NCBI RefSeq assembly: GCF_014640255.1
Contig: NZ_BMGP01000002.1
Span: 310,001 to 374,000 of the forward strand
Source: Subtercola lobariae
Lineage (GTDB): Bacteria > Actinomycetota > Actinomycetes > Actinomycetales > Microbacteriaceae
Direction: 5' to 3'
Length of the DNA: 64,000 nt
The translations under genes and the position numbers were made by a program. Below, one piece after another: positions 57,644 through 64,000 of the stretch (its first letter is position 1; the number at the start of each line of letters is the position of its first letter). A model generated the notes under the pieces. The model did not search any database and was not told the origin of the DNA. It saw only the letters and a list, made by a program, of their open reading frames with translations.

Positions 57644-59056
57644 TTGACGACACTCGTAGTGCCGCGAAGGCCCGACGGCCGCGCCAGACTGTGGCGCCTT
57701 GCTGCCACGATCATGCTGGCCATCGTCGCCATAGTGCTGATGGTAAGCCTCGGCTCGTCTTCTGCCCAAGCGGCCACCAGTGACCCGACCCCGGCGGCCA
57801 CCGCCTCCGCCACGGCGGCGTGTGCGACCGATGCGGCTACCGGCTGCCTTCAGGGCACCATCAAGCTGCCCAGTGGCGACCCTGCTGTCGGCATCAAACT
57901 CGCCATCAAGGGCGGCAACCTCGACACCACCATCAGCACAGGCGCTGACGGAAAGTGGAGTCAAGCCATCACCGTTGCCGGGCCATACACGATCACCGTC
58001 GACACCACCTCGATTCCCGATGGTGCTGTGCTCGACTCGGCGGCCAAGAACCCCGCGACTGTGACGGGCGCGCTGAACAAGAACACCGGCTTCGTCTTCA
58101 AGATCGTCGGGGGCACCACGGCCGCCGACGGAACGACCACTCAGACGCCCGACACCGACACCGGCACGGGCATCACGTTCGACCGGTTCGCCCAACAGTT
58201 CGCGTCGGGCATCCGCCTCGGCCTGCTGCTGGCCCTCGCCGCGGTGGGGTTGTCGCTGATCTTCGGAACAACAGGCCTCTCGAACTTCGCCCACGGCGAG
58301 CAGGTGACACTCGGCGGGTTGCTGGCGTACCTGTTCGCGAACGTGCTCGGCCTGAACCTCATACTCGCGGCCATCATTTCGGTGGTCATCTGTGCGGCCA
58401 CGGGGTATTTTCAAGACGCCTTGATCTGGAAGCCGCTGCGGCGGCGGGGTATTGGCACGACACAGCTGATGATCGTGACCATCGGGCTCTCGATCGCGTT
58501 GCAGTACACCTACCAATACTTCTTGGGAGCATCCACTGTTCGCATCGACCAGGCGAACCCGGTCACGGTCGATCTGGGGCCGGTGACGCTGTCGCAACAG
58601 TCGCTCATTTCGATGGGTATCGCGGTGATCGTGATCGCGCTCGTCGGGTGGGTTCTGGTGCGCACGAGAATCGGGCGGGCCACGCGTGCGGTGTCTGACA
58701 ACCCCGCGCTGGCCGCCGCCTCTGGTATCGACGTCGACCGCATCATCAGACTCGTCTGGACCTCGGCGACCGCCCTTGCGGGGCTCTCTGGTGTGCTTCT
58801 CGGGCTCGTGCTGAACGGCGTGAACTGGCAGACCGGCCTGCAACTGCTGCTGCTGATGTTCGCCGCGATCACCCTCGGTGGCCTCGGCACGGCATTCGGC
58901 GCACTCGCCGGCGCCATGATCATCGGCCTCGTCGTCGAGCTGACGAACCTGGTGCTGCCGGGTGACTTCAAATACGCGACCGCACTCGTCATCTTGATTC
59001 TCGTACTACTCGTCAGGCCGCAGGGTATCTTCGGGCGCCGAGAGCGCATCGGTTAG
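57644..59056 (+). CDS. livH: Branched-chain amino acid-type ABC permease (LivH) with N-terminal exported domain
   Basis: A 470-residue permease. Residues about 180-470 are a standard LivH (LAAVGLSLIFGTTGLSNFAHGEQ, then the loop RATRAVSDNPALAAASGI). Before this lies an added 170-residue region: a signal-like membrane segment (residues about 18-45), a Thr/Ala linker, and a small beta domain resembling carboxypeptidase-regulatory-like folds (GCLQGTIKLPSGDPAVG, then TGADGKWSQAITVAGPY), which should face outside. I place the start at TTG 57644, seven bases after GGAGG. It heads the livHMGF operon. The true substrate could be an amino acid, urea or amide. Confidence 0.88.
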   Translation: MTTLVVPRRPDGRARLWRLAATIMLAIVAIVLMVSLGSSSAQAATSDPTPAATASATAACATDAATGCLQGTIKLPSGDPAVGIKLAIKGGNLDTTISTGADGKWSQAITVAGPYTITVDTTSIPDGAVLDSAAKNPATVTGALNKNTGFVFKIVGGTTAADGTTTQTPDTDTGTGITFDRFAQQFASGIRLGLLLALAAVGLSLIFGTTGLSNFAHGEQVTLGGLLAYLFANVLGLNLILAAIISVVICAATGYFQDALIWKPLRRRGIGTTQLMIVTIGLSIALQYTYQYFLGASTVRIDQANPVTVDLGPVTLSQQSLISMGIAVIVIALVGWVLVRTRIGRATRAVSDNPALAAASGIDVDRIIRLVWTSATALAGLSGVLLGLVLNGVNWQTGLQLLLLMFAAITLGGLGTAFGALAGAMIIGLVVELTNLVLPGDFKYATALVILILVLLVRPQGIFGRRERIG

Positions 59057-59068
59057 AAGGGCTCGATC

Positions 59069-60058
59069 ATGGATCAACTACTGCAAACGCTTTTTGCCAT
59101 TCTCAACTCGGCCATCTCGCCGCAGACCGCTGCGCTCGCCATTGCGGCCATCGGGCTCAACATTCACTTCGGTTACACGGGCCTGCTGAACTTCGGGCAG
59201 GCCGGGTTCATGCTGATCGGGGCATATGGCTTCGCCATCTCGATCATCGCCGGGCTGCCCATCATTGTCGCCATCATCATCGCGCTCGTCGCGGCGCTGC
59301 TGTTCGCACTGATTCTGGGCATTCCGACGCTGAAGCTGCGTGGCGACTACCTCGCCATCGTGACGCTCTCAGCCGCTGAGATCGTGCGGATGATCGGGCG
59401 GTCGTCACTGCTCACCAACTTCACCGGCGGGTCGAACGGCATCACCGGCAACGAGTACCGCGGGCCCTTCACCGACCTTTCGTTCTTCGGAAACGGGCAG
59501 CTCGACCTCGGCCCGTTCAAGTACGACCTCACCGGCTCCAACGGCTGGTGGTTCATCGCCACCGCGTGGGTCATCGTGGGGCTGCTCTGCTTGTTCGTCT
59601 GGGCGATCATGCGGAGCCCGTGGGGCCGTGTACTGCGGGGCATCCGTGAAGACGAAGACGCTGTGCGCGCTCTCGGAAAGAATGTCTACAGCTACAAGAT
59701 GCAGGCGCTGATTCTCGGCGGTGTGATTGGTGCGATCGCGGGCATCGTGTTCATTCTGCCCTCCTCGCTGCAGCCCGACAGCATGGGCCGCTCAGAGACC
59801 TACTTCATCTTCACAGCATTGCTGTTGGGTGGTGCCGCCACGGTCTTCGGGCCGGTTCTCGGCGCTATCGTGTTCTTCGCGATTCGGCTCTTCGTTCAAG
59901 GAATCGCGGGCCAGTTCATTCCCTCGTCGATCATGAACGGCCAGCAGACGGAGCAGTTCGCGTGGATCGTGATCGGTGTGATGCTCATGCTGGTCGTCAT
60001 CTTCAGACCGCAAGGTATTCTCGGCAACAAGAAGGAGCTGAGCTTCGATGTCAAGTGA
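59069..60058 (+). CDS. livM: Branched-chain amino acid-type ABC permease (LivM)
   Basis: A 329-residue second permease with eight or nine membrane segments. GYTGLLNFGQAGFMLIGAYG and the loop RGIREDEDAVRALGKNVYSYKMQA are LivM hallmarks. It starts 12 bp after livH and overlaps livG by 11 bp. It would pair with LivH to form the membrane channel. Confidence 0.95.
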   Translation: MDQLLQTLFAILNSAISPQTAALAIAAIGLNIHFGYTGLLNFGQAGFMLIGAYGFAISIIAGLPIIVAIIIALVAALLFALILGIPTLKLRGDYLAIVTLSAAEIVRMIGRSSLLTNFTGGSNGITGNEYRGPFTDLSFFGNGQLDLGPFKYDLTGSNGWWFIATAWVIVGLLCLFVWAIMRSPWGRVLRGIREDEDAVRALGKNVYSYKMQALILGGVIGAIAGIVFILPSSLQPDSMGRSETYFIFTALLLGGAATVFGPVLGAIVFFAIRLFVQGIAGQFIPSSIMNGQQTEQFAWIVIGVMLMLVVIFRPQGILGNKKELSFDVK

Positions 60059-61052
60059 TGTGCCCACCACAACCAGCACCATCACCGAAGCCGGCGCGGC
60101 CGCCAAGGCCAGCGTTGCAGGGGTCGACGCGGTGCCCGGCGTTTCGAAGCCCGACCCGATTCTGACGGTCGACCACATCAAGCGGCGCTTCGGCGGAATG
60201 ACCGCCGTCGACGTGAACCACCTCGAAGTGCAGCGCGGCATCATCACCGCGTTGATCGGGCCGAACGGGGCCGGCAAGACCACGTTCTTCAACCTCATCA
60301 CGGGCTTCGACAAGCCGAGTTCGGCGCCCCGGCTCATCGGTGGCCCGAAGGCCGGTGAGGCTGCAAAGACGACCTTCAACGGCAACGACGTGGGCAACAC
60401 CGGCGCGACAAAGGTCGCCAAGCTGGGCATGGTTCGCACCTTTCAGCTCACCAAGGCGCTATCGAAGCTCACGGTCATCGAGAACATGCGGCTCGGTGCG
60501 AGAGACCAGCCCGGCGAGAACCTATTCGTCTCCGTGATCAAGCCGCTGTGGGCCAAGCGCGAGGCAGAGATCACGGCCAAAGCCGAAGAGCTGCTCGCCC
60601 GATTCAAACTGCTCGAGAAGCGCGACGATATGGCCGGCAGCCTCTCCGGCGGCCAGAAGAAGCTGCTCGAAATGGCTCGTGCACTGATGAGCGACCCGGT
60701 CATGATCATGCTCGACGAGCCGATGGCCGGGGTCAACCCGGCGCTCACGCAGTCACTGCTGGGGCACATCCAGGCGCTTCGAGACGAAGGGATGACCGTG
60801 CTCTTCGTCGAGCACGACATGCACATGGTGCGGCACATCTCCGACTGGGTGGTGGTGATGGCAGAGGGCAAGGTCGTTGCCGAAGGCCCGTCGGGCACTG
60901 TAATGGATGACCCCGCCGTCATCGACGCTTACCTCGGCGCTCACCACAACACCGACCTCGGCGACGACTCACTACTGACCGATGAGGTCGCCGAAGAGCT
61001 CGCGGCCGAAGTGCAGAACGAAAAGCTCACGGAAGGTGAGACCACAGCATGA
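60048..61052 (+). CDS. livG: ABC transporter ATPase (LivG)
   Basis: A 334-residue ATPase. Walker A is GPNGAGKTTF, the signature LSGGQKKLLEMARALM, Walker B MIMLDEPMAGV, followed by the H-loop EHDMHMV. The first 40 residues are an Ala-rich extension, a short insertion (PSSAPRLIGGPKAGEAAK) interrupts the region after Walker A, and the C-terminus is acidic. Its stop overlaps livF by 4 bp. Confidence 0.95.
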   Translation: MSSDVPTTTSTITEAGAAAKASVAGVDAVPGVSKPDPILTVDHIKRRFGGMTAVDVNHLEVQRGIITALIGPNGAGKTTFFNLITGFDKPSSAPRLIGGPKAGEAAKTTFNGNDVGNTGATKVAKLGMVRTFQLTKALSKLTVIENMRLGARDQPGENLFVSVIKPLWAKREAEITAKAEELLARFKLLEKRDDMAGSLSGGQKKLLEMARALMSDPVMIMLDEPMAGVNPALTQSLLGHIQALRDEGMTVLFVEHDMHMVRHISDWVVVMAEGKVVAEGPSGTVMDDPAVIDAYLGAHHNTDLGDDSLLTDEVAEELAAEVQNEKLTEGETTA

Positions 61053-61849
61053 CCGACACACTCTCCGCCGCAGGCGGAACCGAAACCCGGGTTCCGGTGA
61101 TGCAGGCGACCGATCTGGTGGCCGGTTACCTGCCCGGCATCAACATTCTGAACGGTTGCAACCTCGATGTGTATCCCGGTGAGCTGATCGGCATCATCGG
61201 CCCGAACGGCGCCGGCAAGTCGACCCTGCTGAAGGCCTTGTTCGGTCTCGTCAACGTGCGCTCGGGCTCGGTCACGCTCAAGGGCGAGAACATCACGGGG
61301 CACAAGGCGAACAAGCTCGTGCAGGCCGGCGTGGGCTTCGTGCCGCAGAACAACAACGTGTTTCCCTCGCTGACCATCGAAGAGAACCTGCAGATGGGGC
61401 TGTTCTTGCGGCCCAAGCTGCTGAAAGAGCGCCTCGCGGCCATCTTCGACATCTTCCCTGTGCTGGCCGACCGCCGCACGCAGCGGGCCGGTTCGCTCTC
61501 AGGGGGCGAACGACAGTCGGTTGCCATGGCCCGGGCCCTCATGATGGATCCGTCGGTGCTGCTGCTCGACGAGCCCTCCGCCGGCCTTTCCCCCGTGCGG
61601 CAAGATGAGACGTTCATCCGCACCCGCCGCATCAACAAGACCGGCGTCTCCATCATCATGGTGGAACAGAACGCCCGCCGCTGCCTGCAGATCTGCGACC
61701 GCGGCTACGTGCTCGACCAGGGCCGTAACGCCTACACCGGCACCGGTCGCGAGCTCGCAGACGACCCCAAGGTCATCGAGCTCTACCTCGGCACCCTGGC
61801 CAAAGACGTCGAGGCCGAGTCGGGACCCGAGGCCCCCGGCGCCATCTAG
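61049..61849 (+). CDS. livF: ABC transporter ATPase (LivF)
   Basis: A 266-residue partner ATPase. Walker A is GPNGAGKST, then the Q-loop FVPQNNNVFPSLTIEENL, signature LSGGERQSVAMARALM, Walker B VLLLDEPSAGLSP and H-loop region VEQNARR. It is the last gene of the livHMGF operon and is followed by a GC hairpin at 61876-61915. Confidence 0.95.
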   Translation: MTDTLSAAGGTETRVPVMQATDLVAGYLPGINILNGCNLDVYPGELIGIIGPNGAGKSTLLKALFGLVNVRSGSVTLKGENITGHKANKLVQAGVGFVPQNNNVFPSLTIEENLQMGLFLRPKLLKERLAAIFDIFPVLADRRTQRAGSLSGGERQSVAMARALMMDPSVLLLDEPSAGLSPVRQDETFIRTRRINKTGVSIIMVEQNARRCLQICDRGYVLDQGRNAYTGTGRELADDPKVIELYLGTLAKDVEAESGPEAPGAI

Positions 61850-61875
61850 CTCCACGCCCCACCCCGCTCGTTCGA

Positions 61876-61915
61876 AAGGCCCCGCGCCCCGGTCATCCGG
61901 TGGTCTCGGGGCCTT
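61876..61915 (+). terminator. Terminator hairpin after livF
   Basis: AAGGCCCCG (61876-61884) pairs with CGGGGCCTT (61907-61915), ending in TTAT. The loop contains CCCGGTCATCCGGTG, which reappears inverted in the loop of the facing hairpin at 61996-62032. Confidence 0.7.
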
Positions 61916-61995
61916 ATGCATGTCGGTGAGGTCGCTCTGATGCAGGTGCGGCAGCCACGCCGGCCTCAGCTGCGGCGCAACGACCGCACCAACGA

Positions 61996-62032
61996 CGAAG
62001 CCCCCACACCGGATGACCGGGCGGGGGCTTCG
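61996..62032 (-). terminator. Terminator hairpin after livK
   Basis: CGAAGCCCCC (61996-62005) pairs with GGGGGCTTCG (62023-62032). It lies about 30 bp past the livK stop and should end its minus-strand transcript. Its loop is the reverse complement of the loop of the livF terminator. Confidence 0.7.
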
Positions 62033-62062
62033 GGGTGAGGCGAGTGCCTCAGGCGTTACGAC

Positions 62063-63391
62063 CTAGTAGGAGGTCTGGCCTTCGATAGCCGACTGGAACT
62101 GTGGAACGTTGTTCGCGTCGAACTTGTAGATGCCGATGAAGGCGCTCGAGGGCTCGTTGTGCGAGTTGAGCGGCCCGATTCCGGACTGGCCGGTGTACTG
62201 AATCTCGGTACCTGCCGTGACTAGCGGAGCACACTCGGCGTATGACGAGCACTTCGTGCCGCCGTTCGCGCCAGAGACAGCCCCGAGCTGCTTGTTCAGG
62301 TCAGCAGAGACATTCGACTTGGCCTTCAGGGCCGCCAGAGCGGTCAAGATGGTCGCGTCATATGACTCGGGGGCGTACGAGAAGTCAGTCAGATCGGCAT
62401 TCTCAGCGCCCTTGTACCATGACACCAGCTGGGACTGGAAATCGGTGCTCGGGTGAGCGCCAGGAATGGTGCCCTGAGCTCCGTTCAGCGTTCCGGGCTG
62501 GAAGTCCTTGCTGTAGTCGGCAGTGTTGCCGTCTGAGAAGTAGGTCTTCGACATGTTCCAGCCTTGAGCGACGAGCTCGGGCACGATCGACTTGGTCTCA
62601 TCGAATGCGAGAACGACGATCGCGTCGGGCTTGGTGGCCAGTGCAGCCGTGACCTCAGCCGAGAACGTGGTCTGGCCGGGAGGGAACTCCTGGCCGGCGC
62701 TAGTGGCACCGTAAACAACTGATCCGCCTGCAGCTTCGATGCTCTTCTGGGTGAAGTCACGAAGACCTGTGCCGTAGGAGTCGTTGAACACGATGAAGGC
62801 GACCTTCGAGTTACCGTCACCGGTGATCAGCGAACCGAGCGCCGAACCCTGAACCGAGTCTGGCGGGGCGGTGCGGAAGTAGTACGGACCGTACCCAGAG
62901 AGCTTGGCCGAGGTGTTGGCCGGCGAGATCTGCGTGATGTTCGCTGACGCGAAGGCGTCGACGACGTTCAGCGAAACACTCGACGAAGCAGCACCGATGG
63001 CGACCGACGGCTTGGCCGTGATCAGCTTCTGGGCCGAAGCGGTCGAAACGCTCAGGTCGGTGGAGTCACCCGAGTCGGTGGCGAGAATACACGCCTGCTT
63101 GCCGGCCACACCGCCGGCAGCGTTGATGTCTGAGACCGCGAGGCCGACACCAGCCTGCTCCGGCGGGTTGAGGTAGGCAAGGCTACCGGTGATGGGGAGG
63201 ATGGTACCAACGACCAGGTTGTTCGATGTTGTCGCATCACTCGCGCAGTCTGCCTCAGAGGCAGAAGCCGACGATGACGCCGACGAAGACGGAGTTGAGC
63301 TGCCACCGGAGGCGCAGCCAGAGAGCATGACGGCAATGATGCCTGCTCCAGCCACGATCGTCGTCCGGAGGGCATACTTGGATTTGATCAT
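62063..63391 (-). CDS. livK: Branched-chain amino acid-type ABC substrate-binding lipoprotein (LivK)
   Basis: A 442-residue binding protein with lipoprotein signal (lipobox LSGC), a Ser/Ala-rich linker, and the Leu/Ile/Val-binding fold (VVGTILPITGSLAYLNPPEQAGVGLAVSDINAAGG, then FNDSYGTGLRDF). ATG 63391 is supported by AAAGGG upstream; a frame from 63526 would run through a structured leader. It is convergent with livHMGF, and its separate promoter allows the binding protein to be made in excess. The ligand is not certain. Confidence 0.94.
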   Translation of the reverse strand: MIKSKYALRTTIVAGAGIIAVMLSGCASGGSSTPSSSASSSASASEADCASDATTSNNLVVGTILPITGSLAYLNPPEQAGVGLAVSDINAAGGVAGKQACILATDSGDSTDLSVSTASAQKLITAKPSVAIGAASSSVSLNVVDAFASANITQISPANTSAKLSGYGPYYFRTAPPDSVQGSALGSLITGDGNSKVAFIVFNDSYGTGLRDFTQKSIEAAGGSVVYGATSAGQEFPPGQTTFSAEVTAALATKPDAIVVLAFDETKSIVPELVAQGWNMSKTYFSDGNTADYSKDFQPGTLNGAQGTIPGAHPSTDFQSQLVSWYKGAENADLTDFSYAPESYDATILTALAALKAKSNVSADLNKQLGAVSGANGGTKCSSYAECAPLVTAGTEIQYTGQSGIGPLNSHNEPSSAFIGIYKFDANNVPQFQSAIEGQTSY

Positions 63392-63415
63392 CCTGTGAAC
63401 CCTTTCATTGTGCTC

Positions 63416-63450
63416 GCGAGCCTGGAGCCTCCGGGCGGAGACCCCCTCGC
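63416..63450 (-). other. Possible structured leader of livK
   Basis: GCGAG (63416-63420) can pair with CTCGC (63446-63450), enclosing a smaller CTCC-GGGC-GGAG hairpin, in the 5' untranslated region about 25 bases before livK. No riboswitch class that I know fits. The rest of the 243-bp gap to groES holds the groES terminator, the inverted repeat AAACC-TAG-GGTTT (63464-63476) and presumably the livK promoter. Confidence 0.3.
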
Positions 63451-63591
63451 GTTCAATAGGTTCAAACCTAGGGTTTCTATGTTTCGAACGTGTTTTCTGT
63501 GTGTGCCGTGCGAATATCGTTAGCAATTCGTAACCCGGTATTTTGTCAGGTTCAGTCGCCGCTGAGAGTGCGAATGAGCTCTTAAACGCCG

Positions 63592-63621
63592 AACGGCCTG
63601 GGCACCGAAGCCCAGGCCGTT
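63592..63621 (-). terminator. Terminator hairpin after groES
   Basis: AACGGCCTGGGC (63592-63603) pairs perfectly with GCCCAGGCCGTT (63610-63621) around ACCGAA, 14 bp past the groES stop. Stem length, loop and outer AACGG/CCGTT resemble the sucD terminator. Confidence 0.75.
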
Positions 63622-63634
63622 CGAAAAGCGGGTG

Positions 63635-63931
63635 TTAGCGAACGATCACAGCAAGAACGTCGCGAGCAGAGAGCACGAGGTACTCTTCGCCGTTGTACTT
63701 GACCTCGGTTCCGCCGTACTTCGAGTACAGAACCTTGTCGCCAACCGAAACGTCGAGAGGCACGCGGTTGCCGTTGTCGTCGATGCGGCCGGGGCCGACG
63801 GCTTCGACGACACCCTCTTGGGGCTTCTCTTTCGCGGTGTCAGGAATGACCAGACCAGACGCGGTGGTCGTTTCTGCTTCGACCTGCTTGATAACGATGC
63901 GATCCTCGAGCGGCTTGATGGAGACCGACAC
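63635..63931 (-). CDS. groES: Co-chaperonin GroES
   Basis: A 98-residue co-chaperonin that caps GroEL during protein folding. It shows [29 protein letters not shown] (mobile loop around TTTASG), [15 protein letters not shown] and [13 protein letters not shown]. The GTG at 63931 has AGAGG six bases upstream and gives the usual N-terminus [10 protein letters not shown]; an ATG at 63958 is too far upstream. A terminator directly follows, so groEL is not co-transcribed here, as in many actinobacteria. The CIRCE-like element upstream suggests HrcA control. Confidence 0.97.
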   Translation of the reverse strand: MSVSIKPLEDRIVIKQVEAETTTASGLVIPDTAKEKPQEGVVEAVGPGRIDDNGNRVPLDVSVGDKVLYSKYGGTEVKYNGEEYLVLSARDVLAVIVR

Positions 63932-63967
63932 AGTTGACCTCTTCTTTCTTCGGTTCAAAAGTCATTT

Positions 63968-63994
63968 TTGGCACACTCACACTGAGAGTGCTAA
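63968..63994. promoter_or_regulatory. CIRCE-like element upstream of groES
   Basis: On the minus strand TTAGCACTC is followed by nine bases and GTGTGCCAA. The first arm is a perfect CIRCE half-site and the second matches at seven of nine positions (consensus GAGTGCTAA). CIRCE is bound by the HrcA repressor to hold groES/groEL low at normal temperature. Confidence 0.7.
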
Positions 63995-64000
63995 CTCGAG

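Noticed and set aside
57590-58843. 417-codon open frame on the minus strand opposite livH
   Set aside because: Composition is Arg/His/Gln/Gly-rich as expected for antisense of a GC-rich gene, no recognisable domain, and it is fully covered by livH.

Overview
The window is high-GC, densely packed chromosomal DNA that looks like an actinobacterium, most likely family Microbacteriaceae; I cannot name the genus. The reasons are many GTG and TTG starts, ATGA/GTGA gene overlaps, an LAxTG-type (class E) sorting signal, a DUF6350-purN-purH cluster, a DUF3817 gene beside guaA, and a guaB3 paralogue next to guaB. I see no rRNA, tRNA, CRISPR array, prophage or complete insertion sequence. No gap between genes exceeds 300 bases.

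Layout. 1-5001: a sugar ABC importer (second permease cut by the window edge, first permease, lipoprotein binding protein) diverges from a LacI regulator and glucuronate isomerase (uxaC), which suggests hexuronate or related sugar use. 5055-10735: catabolic and redox enzymes (amidohydrolase, 3-hydroxybutyrate dehydrogenase-like SDR, quinone reductase, extended SDR) surround a decayed spot holding an alpha/beta hydrolase with an internal deletion and a RES-Xre toxin-antitoxin pair whose toxin is frameshifted. 10839-16435: an orphan metal-binding lipoprotein with a FUR-family-like operator, small proteins, a DHA2 exporter, glutathione peroxidase and aldose 1-epimerase. 16440-20423: glyA behind a ZTP riboswitch, divergent from a large membrane-tethered ECF sigma factor. 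20351-29777: MFS exporter, YrdB-like protein, nagA, icd, a GNAT, an alkyltransferase-like protein, a lipoprotein and a heterodimeric ABC exporter.

29887-37601: a membrane-fused DDAH-like hydrolase, purH and purN with two membrane proteins, then sucD and sucC. 37814-40484: a cell-wall-anchored LASTG protein that may carry a thioester domain, and an MpaB-family protein with 30-bp repeats. 40521-49680: 36-bp repeats, pcrA, a glycerophosphodiesterase, a Bax inhibitor-1 homologue and a TetR-controlled ABC exporter pair. 49803-57473: guaA (apparently with an ATC start), DUF3817, SURF1, a KhtTU-like K+/H+ antiport pair, guaB3 and guaB. 57644-63391: a complete branched-chain amino acid-type ABC importer, livHMGF on the plus strand and livK convergent. 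63635 to the end: groES with a CIRCE-like element.

One-carbon and purine metabolism is a recurring theme: ZTP-controlled glyA, purN, purH, guaA, guaB and guaB3. The most unusual items are the apparent ATC start of guaA, the ZTP riboswitch, the membrane-tethered sigma factor, the frameshifted RES toxin beside a gutted hydrolase, the possible thioester surface protein, and two repeat arrays around 39.7-40.7 kb. I did not identify one large novel multigene system. All calls come from reading the sequence without database searches.
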